A DNA stretch of 63,280 nucleotides from contig JADGJT010000106.1 in NCBI GenBank assembly GCA_027604005.1, positions 1,049-64,328 of the forward strand, read 5' to 3'. A program made the position numbers and the translations under genes. The notes beneath the pieces are model-generated. The model searched no databases. It was not told the DNA's origin and saw only the letters and a program-made list of their open reading frames with translations. Each line of letters starts with the position of its first letter. The stretch's first letter is position 1. This document shows positions 46,393-59,450 of the stretch, piece by piece. The stretch is from Dinochytrium kinnereticum. Taxonomy: Eukaryota; Chytridiomycota; Chytridiomycetes; Chytridiales; Chytridiaceae.

Positions 46393-47982
46393 ATGATGAA
46401 GCTCTTTGGCCGCAAACGTAAGGCTGATGCCAAGCGAGCCGCTATGGCCACTGAACCCTCAATGCCCCGACCCTCCTCCATCGACACCAACCCGACTGTC
46501 TCTGCCCCTCCCTTAACTCCTGGAGCCCTAATAACGCCCCCAGAGCCACACATCCCAGGCCAGCGTCGTCGGTTCTCCTTCTCCTTTGACATTCTTCCCG
46601 CGACGCCTCCCACTCCATTGATCCCAGATACGGCGTTCAGAGTTAACCCGGATGCCGACGATGAAGTGCATCGAGTATGCAATTCTCAGGATGGGATTGA
46701 TATAAACTTTCCACCGTTGCCTTCTCCGAGTGAGGGGAATGGGGCGCCTGATTTGGGCCACTTGATGGGCCCTGCCGTGACGATAGAGAGCGCGCCGGTT
46801 GCTTCAGCGGCGGAGTCGAATATTGTGCCGTTCATGATCGAGGAGACAACGGATCAGCCTGCTGAGGATAATGTCATGACAAAAATGCTGTCGATGCTGG
46901 GAAGGAGGCGGAAGTGGGTTTTGCTTTTCAAACGTTTACCCTCCTCTTTGTTTCATCTTATTGTCCGTCTTTTCCCAATACCCTTCCTGTCAATTGACGA
47001 TCTTCTCAAAGGTCTGTTGATATATGGGCAGAGCAGGATCTCTATGATGAATCAGAAGTTCGTACTGCACTTCCCTCTGCATCTCCTCGGTTCGACCCTG
47101 ATTTGAGTGATGAGGTAAGTATAGGATGCGTTTTTCTTCTATGAATAAGATTCAACCTAACTTTGCACGATTTAGACCTCCTCAACTTTCTCTACATCTA
47201 GCAAGAATAGGAGGCTTGCCATCTTTTTGGAATCCGAAGGTATTGTGATGTCTTCTTGTTTAAAGTTCTCTCTACTCCTCAATTCTTAAATTCATCTTAC
47301 ATGTGGTTTACTGAATTTCACATCCATGGTAGACCCATCCCCAGTTCAATGGACGATGGAAAACATCATCAACCCATCCAACGATCTCATTGTACTAGTT
47401 CATGTTCGATCGCCTGCTGGATTGAACTCGGTCTACGAGGGTATTCCTAACTCAGTCGCAGAAACTGTTAGCAATTATTGAGTTAAGATTTTTTCCTCTA
47501 ACATTTTTTAAAACACCCCAGAAAAGTAAGGAAGCATCGCATGAATTATTAAAGCAGCAAATGGCGCGGTTAAAGACTTTAAAGGTTTCCGCTAAGGCAG
47601 TTGCACTATGTGGGGACTAGTAAGTTACCTCTAGTCTCAGATTTCTGCCTAGTGCTCCGAATGCTGACATTGCTTAGCGGATTCCATGGTGTTCTTTCAA
47701 AACTGGATGATATTGGGGTAGACATCGCCGTCTTCGTCGCTGGATCCTCCATAATGCGTTCTGGGTATGTTCAATAACAGGGTCTTAGACTGTTTCTTTC
47801 TTTTTGGTTGCTTGTTAACTGACAACACTACCTTTTTTTATAGGGAAAATCTATCTGGTACGAGATTAATCCTCTTTGGCCCTTTCTTCTCTCGTTTTTG
47901 TTTGTAATCCCATTCTGACCAATCATCAGTTAAAGACCTCAAGTGCTCAGTTCTTATTGCCAATGCAGCTAAGGTTCACTAG
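46393..47982 (+). CDS. protein with disordered N terminus and universal-stress-protein-like C-terminal domain
   Basis: Eight exons: 46393-46913, 47012-47114, 47176-47239, 47333-47466, 47522-47619, 47678-47764, 47844-47857, 47930-47982, giving 357 aa. Residues 1 to about 215 are Pro/Ser/Thr-rich with basic patches (KLFGRKRKADAKR, QRRRFSFSFD). From about 240 on the pattern resembles the UspA Rossmann-like fold: NDLIVLVHVRSPAG as the first strand, a helix QQMARLKTLKVSAKAVALCGDY, VDIAVFVAGSSIMRSG and a final strand VKDLKCSVLIANAAKV, where UspA proteins have a nucleotide-loop glycine cluster. The ATP-binding G-x-x-G-x(9)-G-S is not fully recognisable, so a nucleotide-independent member is possible. 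A 14-nt exon (47844-47857) is needed to keep the frame. The domain call is moderate. Confidence 0.62.
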
Positions 47983-48326
47983 TTGAATGCAGCTTTGCAT
48001 CCATAAAGAACATCTTTCGCCACAAACCTTTCTTTGAGTGTTCCATTTCACTTCCTTTCCTCTGGATATCCTCCCTATGATCCTGGAACGCGTCAAAATA
48101 GCTACATCACGCCCTTTTTTTCTTCCCGGACCCGTCACCTCATATCACAGCCAAACCATTTCTTCAAACCTCAAACTTTGAACAGTTATTTATTCTTATA
48201 TTATCCGTTCTATTAAGTGACCTAGTTCAACTTCAACCCTTTTCTGCTTTATTACGTGAATTTTAATGAACAAAAGTCTTCCCTGACCCAGCCAAGCTCC
48301 TTATCTTTTTAACTTATCAGCAAGGT
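47983..48326. other. convergent intergenic region
   Basis: 344 nt, T-rich, between the stop of the stress-protein-like gene (plus) and the stop of the small membrane protein gene (minus). No gene seen. Confidence 0.5.
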
Positions 48327-48879
48327 TCATTCTCCACGATGTGCGATTGATGCTTCATCCGGAAACTCTTCCGCAGACATTGCTGAATCACCGGGGTCAA
48401 GGGACCCTTGAGCTTCTTCCATCTCGTCAGGATAGCGAGGCTTGTAACGCCCGAATCTTCTTGGCTTGTGATGATAGGGGTACCGAGGTCGACGACGCCT
48501 TTTGGGAGTCACGCAATGGAACGGTCCGGCATCATGCGTGTATTGATGCAGGATCCTGTCTTGACAGATGTCCCGGTCGTTCACGTCCCATGAAATGTCC
48601 GGTATTGGCATGGCTTGGGCTTTAATGAACCATTGAAGGCAAAGGAAGAGAGCCGCGAATGCGAATGCCACAGGAGTAGTGGGCTTGTGAACAATCCTTT
48701 ATAAAAAAGAGACAAAATGTATCGAGCAATTGTTATGGTCCAGTCCAAAACATCGTATTTTTTCTAGAATTCAACCTACATTTCGACAACGTTGGCCAAC
48801 TCAAAGGTGGAAGAGCCCTAACTTACCCCATCTGAATTCGAATAATCATCTGCAGAGTCATCTTTTCAAGGAAGCTCAT
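48327..48879 (-). CDS. small single-pass membrane protein with Arg/Tyr-rich tail
   Basis: Two exons, 48879-48827 and 48696-48327, joined in phase 2, give 140 aa. A 114-aa frame starts at a GTG codon inside exon 2, so the exon with the ATG at 48879 is needed for a normal start. No family recognised. Order of parts: short amphipathic N terminus (MSFLEKMTLQMIIRI), one hydrophobic segment VAFAFAALFLCLQWFI, then a polar domain with P-R-Y-P-Y-H-H-K-P-R-R repeats of Arg, Tyr and Pro, and an acidic end (DEMEEAQ ... EEFPDEA). It could be a signal-anchor protein. Head-to-head with phosphofructokinase across a 574-nt promoter region. Confidence 0.55.
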
Positions 48880-49453
48880 GATGAAATCAGCAAAAGCATC
48901 TTTCTCCAGTCCCTCCAAGTGATTTTCGTGTGATCACCCACCCGAAGCTTCAGTCTCACGCGTGAACGCGTCCGTTGCCAGGCAGACGCGTTGCTGTGTT
49001 CGTTGCAGTTGCCACAGAGATAGGATCGATTGTGTGACCAATGATCATCTGAAGATAACAACTCGAGATGGACGAGCGACGCGAGACGCGCGCGTGAGGC
49101 TCCAACGTGCACGCGGATGCAGATCTGTGCTTAGCGCAGTGGAATGAAGGAGACTCCGGGGCTGGCGCTTGGAAGAAGCAGCTACTGGGCCGATGCAGCT
49201 CCATTGTACGCGTCCACTTGTAGACCTGTCGGTTTCGCAGCCAGCAGGATGTACCCCTTGCGATTAATGTCTTACTCTTAAGCGTTTAGACGCGTTGCGA
49301 TGCTCCACGGGGAGCGTTCGTCAAGCTCACTCGCGCGGTTGCTGTTGCGTTGAGCAGTGGATGGTGTCGTCCATACCATACTGAATCAATTGGACAATTT
49401 CTGAAATCTCTTTACAGCAAATCTACAGCCCATCAGTCAGGCTCTGGAAGGAA
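48880..49453. promoter_or_regulatory. shared promoter region of phosphofructokinase with a cluster of ACGCGT (MCB-like) boxes
   Basis: 574 nt between divergent start codons. The palindrome ACGCGT occurs at 48958-48963, 48966-48971, 48986-48991, 49208-49213 and 49290-49295; CGCG-rich variants lie near 49085-49096. ACGCGT is the core site of the fungal MBF (Mbp1/Swi6) cell-cycle factor. Function here is inferred from the site density only. Confidence 0.6.
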
Positions 49454-53221
<3,768 letters not shown>

Positions 53222-53444
53222 TAATTTGCGAAGCATCATTTGCTTACATAGCGAGACCACTTTCCTTTTTTTTTAGCTTTCTTTCGTCTTTGTCATTTTT
53301 CGGACATGTTTTTAGCAGTCTCATCGTGCCCAGCTTTTTTAATTTTCTACGTTTTCCTCACCTTTTCCCCCGCTTTTTCTTGCTGTGTTTTACTTAGAAG
53401 AAAAGGTTCAGCCTTTACTAACATGAGGCAAATAAATAAAAAAG

Positions 53445-54166
53445 TCAATCCTCGTCCTTTGCTACTGGCGGGCCGCCCATGCTTCCTGGGCGGCGTGTCT
53501 TTGTTCCAGGGTTGCGACGAGCGGCCTTGCGGCCCTTTGCCCCAGCTACGACCTCATTTTTCGGCAACTTTCGCGGATCGGCCTTTTCGGCCAGGGGGTT
53601 TCTGGCGCCCATACATACCCCTTGCGAGGCGACCTCTGGGGCTGCCAAGAACTTTACGGCCTCTGCCGAGTTTTCCGTTGGAGCTTCCAGGACGGAGACC
53701 CCGCCTTCTTCGCGGACATAGCGTGACCTTTGCTCCGCCCTCTTGGTTGCGTCGGGACCTTGCTCTTTAACTGCATGGGATCCCGCCGGCGCCATTAACA
53801 CTGTATTTGCCCCATATCTTTCTGGTCGTCTGTGAGGTGGACCTGGAGGTCGGCCTTGCTCTGGTCGATGCTGGAGGGGTGTTTATCCAGTTCACTCTGT
53901 GATATATGCTGCTGTTTGCCATCAAAGACGCCACTGTCAGCGAGCTGTTCATCTGAGTTCCTGCCAGTGTTATCCAGCGCAGGGTTTCTATTGTGTTTCT
54001 CGTCCATCACGTTTGCCGGATTAACTTCTCTAGCTATCCTTGAATGCTTTTGTTTCTTTACAGGGCGATCATCCGATTCATCGTCGTCTCCTGCTGCTGA
54101 GCATGCAATCCAGAAGCCCGCGAGGAGGATCAAGAGCAGCAGCCGTTGCCATATAATCCACCGCAT
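53445..54166 (-). CDS. putative secreted or ER protein, exon structure unresolved
   Basis: The ATG at 54166 begins a clear signal peptide (residues 1-25: a hydrophobic run RLLLLILLAGFWIACSAA) followed by an acidic then basic stretch (GDDDESDD, VKKQKHS). This frame stops at 53795, but a second frame, open from about 53880, continues to a stop at 53445-53447 with Arg/Pro/Gly/Ala-rich sequence ending in G-P-P-V-A-K-D-E-D. The two are offset, so an intron (for example ending at the ctccag near 53873) or a frameshift must join them. I could not fix the donor. No family recognised; the C-terminal K-D-E-D is not a standard ER retrieval signal. Convergent with phosphofructokinase. Confidence 0.45.
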
Positions 54167-54595
54167 TGCAGCCCGTCGTCTCGTGGAGCCTTTGGCGGTC
54201 TGAAGGCAAGTTCCGCAAGTCTTTAGTCGTTGACCTGCACTTTATACTTGATCCAATTCCGCCAAAGTGTGTCTCTTGTGCTTGTCCGACATTTCAGTTA
54301 TGCTTCAAGCCAGCCCTCAAAGCTCTTGCGTGTGTTTAAGGAGGAACGATGACGCCTCGACGTGGTTGGGGGCGAGGGGCGGACGATGCTCCAACGGCCC
54401 CTTCATAGGGTGGTCAGGCATCCTTGTGATATCCATTGACTTTGGCTTCCTGCGCCAGCAACCCGCAATGTTGAAGAACGAGTAAGTTGTCTCAAGCAGA
54501 TTCCATAGACAGCGCCAATACTTTATTAGTATGCAGTAAGGCTAGAACAGATTACAATGATGAGTTCCACATCCAAAAAAAAATAAATTTAATGC
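54167..54595. other. intergenic, no gene seen
   Basis: 429 nt between the start of the secreted-protein gene and the stop of the F-box/ankyrin gene, both on the minus strand. It should hold the promoter of the former and the 3' end of the latter (A-rich at 54575-54590). No conserved frame. Confidence 0.5.
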
Positions 54596-56791
54596 TTACA
54601 ACCCCTCTAACAGTTCAACTACCCTGGAATGCCCTTTCACTGTGGCCCGATCCTTAGGTGTTTTCCCTTCATTATTTTTGGCATCTTGAGATGCCCCGAG
54701 CTCAATAAGCCGTCTTACAATGCCAACATCTCCCTTGTCTGCCGCAATATGAAGTGCAGTGTCTCCATCTCTGTCCCTTGCCTCAAGTCCAACCCCAGCC
54801 TTAACCATCGCCTCGGCAATCACAGAGGCCGCCTCTGCTTGCTGCTTTGTCGCAGCACCATGGAGCGCCGTCCAAGATTTCTCAAGCTCATCTACCTTGC
54901 ATCCCTTATCAATGAGCACCCTGCACACGTCCGCAAATCCGAGACGCGCAGCGCGGTAGAGTGGAGTTATTTTGTTCGATTCCCTGTCCATCTTTGCGCC
55001 ATGACTTACAAGCAGCTCTACGACATCCGCCTTTCCCTCCTGGACAGCCTCCATCAGAGGTGTGAACTCGTCTTCATCCACTTCCACATTGACCTGGGCA
55101 CCTAGCGCAATCAATCGGGAGCAGACATCGACGGGCCACCATTCAGCAGCGGCCATAAGGGGAGTTCTTCCAGACTCATCGCGAAGTTCAAGGGCCTCCG
55201 GTCGAAGTCGAACGATGAGTTCTAGTTCCTTCCAGCTATGGGAAGAAAGTGCAAGGGTTACCGCCGTTATTCCATTAACTTCGAGATTGGTCAGAGAGGC
55301 TCCACATTCCAGAAGAGGTGGGATGGCCGTCGAATGTCCCCTTACGATTGCCATGCCTAGCGGTGTCAATTCTTTGTCGGTGCATTTAGCTTCCAGATTA
55401 GCTACGCGTCCAAGAATCGGTATGCAGTCCGCTGCCCCATGGGAGGCAGCCATAGCTAGGCAAGTCAATCCCTTGTCAGTCCGTATCTCGGGATCTGCAC
55501 CCGCTTCTAATAGCAACTGAATAATCTCTGGTTTATTACAACCACTTGCGATGTGCAAAGCGGTCAATCCTGTTGCGTCTCTCGCACCTATCGAGACCTT
55601 CCTTGTCTGAAGTAAGGCGCGGCATGCCTCCACCTTTCCTTTCTTTGCTGCAATCATAAGTGCCGTCTGCCGATGCTCACCGTTCGGCCCCTCGAAGTCG
55701 CCGTGGTAATGAGAAAGCACCCACTCGAGGGCTTGGAGCGTACCGGCGTTGGCTGCCGCGAAGCATAAAATGGATTCATCAAACGACCGGGCTTTAAGAC
55801 TTGCACCAAGCGAGAGGAGTGTTTCGCATGTCTCAACTGATCCGCCTTGAACCGCATGGAACAGTGGGGGTTTAGCGTAACGGAAGGGCCTCCAGTCAAT
55901 TTCATCGTTGTCTCCCTTGGCGTTAATATCGGCACCGCGTTGAACGAGGTAACGGCAGGCATCTGCTCGACCAGCAAGGGCAGCAAAACCAAGTGGTGTT
56001 CTTCCATCCAAGATCCTTTCACAGTCTACGCCATGTGAAAAGCCATGATCCAGAAGCATCTCGCAGAGTTCCACATTTCCATACCATGCAGCCCAATGCA
56101 AGGTGGTCATGCCTTCCTCCGAAGGATTCATCGGGTCCATATTGTAGTCAACGGATTCTGGGTGGAACATCTTCGTCCCCCACCAGCCAGGCCAAAACTC
56201 GGGCTCACAACCTCTCGACAGAAGCATTCTGCAAACCTCGGTCTGATTCTTGCTGCATGCAGTGTTCAAAGCATTTTCCGCATTGCATCCGGCCTCCATG
56301 AGCGCGAGGCATACCACCACATAGCCTTTGCTAGCCGCCCATTCCATTGGCGAAAGGTACTCTCGACCACAGCCTGCATCAATATCGAGATTTTTAAAAA
56401 GCCGGTCTCGTTCCTGGAGGATGTATCGGACGGCCCTGAGGCTGCCTGAGGATGCGGCGACGCCCAAGGGTGTCCAGTTCTCCGGAAACTTTTGTGTCGA
56501 CTGAGAGCGCAGGAGCCCATCATTCCGGGAGGCGATTTCATACAAGGAACGGCATGTGATGGCGAAATGGGTGTAATCTGGGTGATGGAGGAAGCTGAAG
56601 ATGCGCTCGAGGACCTCAGGCAGCGAGAAAAGGTCAACCATGGCGTGCTTCTCTCCGGTGATGTTGAACAGACAAAAAATTATGAATATTGAGCCACTGG
56701 AGACATGCAAAACGAGTTCAGGCAGAGGTACCGATGTCTTCTTTCGGCCGCGACGAGGTTGAGGGGAATTAGGATTGCTTTCAGATGGCAT
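54596..56791 (-). CDS. F-box and ankyrin-repeat protein
   Basis: Single exon, up to 731 aa. An F-box-like motif lies near residues 51-90 (MVDLFSLPEVLERIFSFLHHPDYTHFAITCRSLYEI), followed by about 15 ankyrin repeats to the C terminus, with regular T-P-L-x-x-A-A and G-x-x-x-x-V-x-x-L-L patterns (TTLHWAAWYGNVELCEMLLDHG, TPLGFAALAGRADACRYLVQRG, TALHIASGCNKPEIIQLLLEAG, TALHIAADKGDVGIVRRLIELG). The first 50 residues contain a basic Pro-rich part and a hydrophobic stretch; translation may instead start at Met51, right at the F-box. Likely an SCF-type substrate adaptor with the ankyrin array as recognition surface. Intronless, unlike nearly all metabolic neighbours. Head-to-head with another intronless F-box gene. 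Confidence 0.85.
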   Translation of the reverse strand: MPSESNPNSPQPRRGRKKTSVPLPELVLHVSSGSIFIIFCLFNITGEKHAMVDLFSLPEVLERIFSFLHHPDYTHFAITCRSLYEIASRNDGLLRSQSTQKFPENWTPLGVAASSGSLRAVRYILQERDRLFKNLDIDAGCGREYLSPMEWAASKGYVVVCLALMEAGCNAENALNTACSKNQTEVCRMLLSRGCEPEFWPGWWGTKMFHPESVDYNMDPMNPSEEGMTTLHWAAWYGNVELCEMLLDHGFSHGVDCERILDGRTPLGFAALAGRADACRYLVQRGADINAKGDNDEIDWRPFRYAKPPLFHAVQGGSVETCETLLSLGASLKARSFDESILCFAAANAGTLQALEWVLSHYHGDFEGPNGEHRQTALMIAAKKGKVEACRALLQTRKVSIGARDATGLTALHIASGCNKPEIIQLLLEAGADPEIRTDKGLTCLAMAASHGAADCIPILGRVANLEAKCTDKELTPLGMAIVRGHSTAIPPLLECGASLTNLEVNGITAVTLALSSHSWKELELIVRLRPEALELRDESGRTPLMAAAEWWPVDVCSRLIALGAQVNVEVDEDEFTPLMEAVQEGKADVVELLVSHGAKMDRESNKITPLYRAARLGFADVCRVLIDKGCKVDELEKSWTALHGAATKQQAEAASVIAEAMVKAGVGLEARDRDGDTALHIAADKGDVGIVRRLIELGASQDAKNNEGKTPKDRATVKGHSRVVELLEGL

Positions 56792-57216
56792 GCTCAGGCC
56801 AGCATTAACTGTTCCCGAAAGAAACCTGAAGACGCCTCTGTCTATCGGGTATTCTTCGGAGCATTATGACGGACTTTGGATTGCTGGTTGTTCCTCTGTA
56901 CAGCACGTCCCTCCATCAATTGAATGATTGCAACATTGACGGCTATTTCTGTTTCGGTAGCGTGCTATCCGTGCACGGCAATTGCGGAGTGCAATAACTG
57001 CAAGCTGGTAATAAATCCACATGCAGCATTCTTCCATAGCGACTCCCGTCACGATTGCTGTCATTAGCCCCAACTTAACATCGGCAATATCCGAGGAATA
57101 CTTAGATTCGATATTGAGATTTGAGTTCAAACTCGTTGCTGTTCTGGTAACCACCAACTATTCCTCTGCCAAGTTAGCGTTCCTATGACAAGTTAAAGAA
57201 AAAGTATTGATGCGAA
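56792..57216. promoter_or_regulatory. divergent promoter region between two intronless F-box genes
   Basis: 425 nt between start codons pointing away from each other. No conserved ORF (the 97-aa minus frame at 56864-57157 has no motif). No obvious repeated box was found by eye. Confidence 0.5.
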
Positions 57217-59157
57217 ATGATGGACAAGCTGCCCAGAGAGCTGCTCACCGAGTACATCGCATCATGCCTGGAGCTTCGAGACAGGATCAGCCTGTGCCAG
57301 ACTAGCTCCCGCCTTCGTGACGGCCTCTTCCCAACTCTTTTTGAGACGCTGGACGCCGACGAGACCTCCCTAGTCAAGTTTCGTAGCCTTCTTGACCTAC
57401 ATGGCCGTGACCAGTTGATTCCGATGGTTCGAACGATGCAGATTGTACATCCACTTTCAGAGTCAATGGAGAAGCTTCAAGGGATTCGAGCAGCGTTTGC
57501 GGAAATTGCGTCGCCATCGTTGAGGAGACTGGCTCTTCGGGGTCTCCCGTTCTGGTTTCTGAGTGAGGCCACCGATGCAATACGATTGTGTAGTAATTTG
57601 GAGGCTATCAGTATTGATATTTCGATGGCTGATGAGGAGCTCGCGGAAGACGGATTGGAGCTGGCTAGAGTTATCGCTGGGCTGCAGCATCTGAAGATCC
57701 TTCACCTCTACTTTGCAGATGATGCCCAGTCACCTCCTTCTGCTCTTGAACCCTTTCTGGAAGCGTTAAGAGATAGTGGGCCTATGAAAAAACTGGAGCA
57801 GCTGAAGCTTAAGGCTTCGTCAGGTGTTTACGCTAGGGTGCCGTCACTAGTGATGCAGCTGGTACAGCAGCATCCGTTGTTGAAATACCTTGACTTGGAG
57901 CCGGTCGCGGATAAGGAATTCACTCCGCTGATATGTAAGCTATGGGATGATGAATCGGAAAAGATCAGTGGCTTAAAATACCTGGAGAATCTGACCCTCT
58001 GTAACTCGCTTGTATTCGGCAATGTGGGGTATTCCTTAAGGACTTTAGACTTATCATTTGAGATCTTCAACACGTCCGCCATCCCTAAGTTAGAGGCAGC
58101 ATTTCAGAAAAGCGTTCAGAACCATTTGTGGAGCAACTTGAGAAAGCTTGAGGTCAAGTTTGGAACCTTCTTCTTTTCGGAGGATGTCGACGAACGCTTA
58201 TTTTATGGCATCAGACCTTTGTTTAACCTTCTTCAGCCTGAATCTACCCTGGAATACTTCTCTTTCACCTTTGAGGGTTCGCTGACATGGCTCAAGGACG
58301 TTTTTGAAAGTCTGGGACCAAACCACCATCTTCAGCAATTTAAGATATCCTGCGACTTTGCAACTGACGCCCTACTACCCCTATCGATGTTTGTGGCTTC
58401 CTGCGTATCCCTAAAAACTCTAAGGCTAAAGATTATGGAGGACCTAACGTTACCAGATGACCCGCATTATCGGAAAAAAGTCTTCGTCAACTTTTTCTCA
58501 CCACCAAAGCTGGAAGTAGCGAAGTTTGCATACGTTAATGATGAAAGTCAGATTATAGAGGAGGCTGTACACCCAGAAATTTGTCCAAACCTGTTGGAGC
58601 TAGTGCTCGGTCGAGTAGGAAGGATGACGAAGTCCAATTTTTTCAGGTGCCTTGGGAGGATCATCGAAAGGCACTCAGGTCTCAAGTCAGTAAAGCTCTG
58701 GGATCTATATAACGGCTTGGAGTATGATATTCCAACAGCATTGGAAGCTTTTTCGTCATATGTCTGCAAAATGAATCGGATAGAGCCTTGGGACTTTGAT
58801 ATTAAGCTCTTCACGGACGATAGACCCGCTGATAAGCCTCTGAAAATATTGATCATGATGGCCAAGAATTGTTCTTCACTTAGGAGACTTCGCGTTGAAG
58901 TCTGTGATATACCTGAGTCGCTTCTGGAGCTGCTTCAAATTGCACAGACTTGCCTGCCAGGCGAACATCCCATTGATCTAGTCATAGATATTGATGCGCA
59001 TTTCCCAGATGAGAAGAAAGCGGATATACGCATGTTATGGGAGCATCGTGATCTGGTGTTGTTTGGCGGGCGCCGCATGCAGTTTGCAGTGAAGGATCTA
59101 ATGGAGGAGGAGGAGGAGGAGGAGGAGGATATGATTGGGCTTGATGATGCCTTATAA
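57217..59157 (+). CDS. F-box / LRR-like protein with poly-Glu tail
   Basis: Single exon, 646 aa. The start MMDKLPRELLTEYIASCLELRDRISLCQTSSRLRDGLFPTLFE fits an F-box (L-P-x-E-L-L ... L-x-x-R). Downstream are irregular leucine-rich units (LRRLALRGLPFWFL, LKILHLYFADDA, LEQLKLKASSGV, LKYLDLEPV, LRTLDLSFEIF, LRRLRVEVCDIPESLLELL), typical of the diverged LRRs of fungal F-box proteins. The C terminus has a run of eight or nine Glu encoded by a GAG repeat (59103-59129). Probably an SCF substrate receptor; target unknown. Divergent from the F-box/ankyrin gene. Confidence 0.8.
   Translation: MMDKLPRELLTEYIASCLELRDRISLCQTSSRLRDGLFPTLFETLDADETSLVKFRSLLDLHGRDQLIPMVRTMQIVHPLSESMEKLQGIRAAFAEIASPSLRRLALRGLPFWFLSEATDAIRLCSNLEAISIDISMADEELAEDGLELARVIAGLQHLKILHLYFADDAQSPPSALEPFLEALRDSGPMKKLEQLKLKASSGVYARVPSLVMQLVQQHPLLKYLDLEPVADKEFTPLICKLWDDESEKISGLKYLENLTLCNSLVFGNVGYSLRTLDLSFEIFNTSAIPKLEAAFQKSVQNHLWSNLRKLEVKFGTFFFSEDVDERLFYGIRPLFNLLQPESTLEYFSFTFEGSLTWLKDVFESLGPNHHLQQFKISCDFATDALLPLSMFVASCVSLKTLRLKIMEDLTLPDDPHYRKKVFVNFFSPPKLEVAKFAYVNDESQIIEEAVHPEICPNLLELVLGRVGRMTKSNFFRCLGRIIERHSGLKSVKLWDLYNGLEYDIPTALEAFSSYVCKMNRIEPWDFDIKLFTDDRPADKPLKILIMMAKNCSSLRRLRVEVCDIPESLLELLQIAQTCLPGEHPIDLVIDIDAHFPDEKKADIRMLWEHRDLVLFGGRRMQFAVKDLMEEEEEEEEDMIGLDDAL
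59103..59129 (+). repeat. (GAG)n repeat encoding poly-Glu
   Basis: About nine GAG/GGA units within the last 20 codons of the F-box/LRR gene. Confidence 0.9.
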
Positions 59158-59450
59158 TCTGCTGAGGATCCCATACCATTTTAGTATTATTATTTGGATA
59201 CCATTCATAAACCCTTGCTATACTCGTAGACATGTGGGATTTAAGCCTATCCCATACCGACGGTGTTTGGCGTCAAAGATTATAAGCATCAGCACCCATA
59301 AAATTCTTTCTCAAACATAGAGCCTTTTGGATTCAATGGCCCTTAATTGCCTACCCACTCCCACGCAATCGTCGATATCCAAACTAAAGACTGGGATGGA
59401 CGCGACACTAGAAAAATAAATTCGAACCAAATTTGTCAGAGGCAAAAAGA

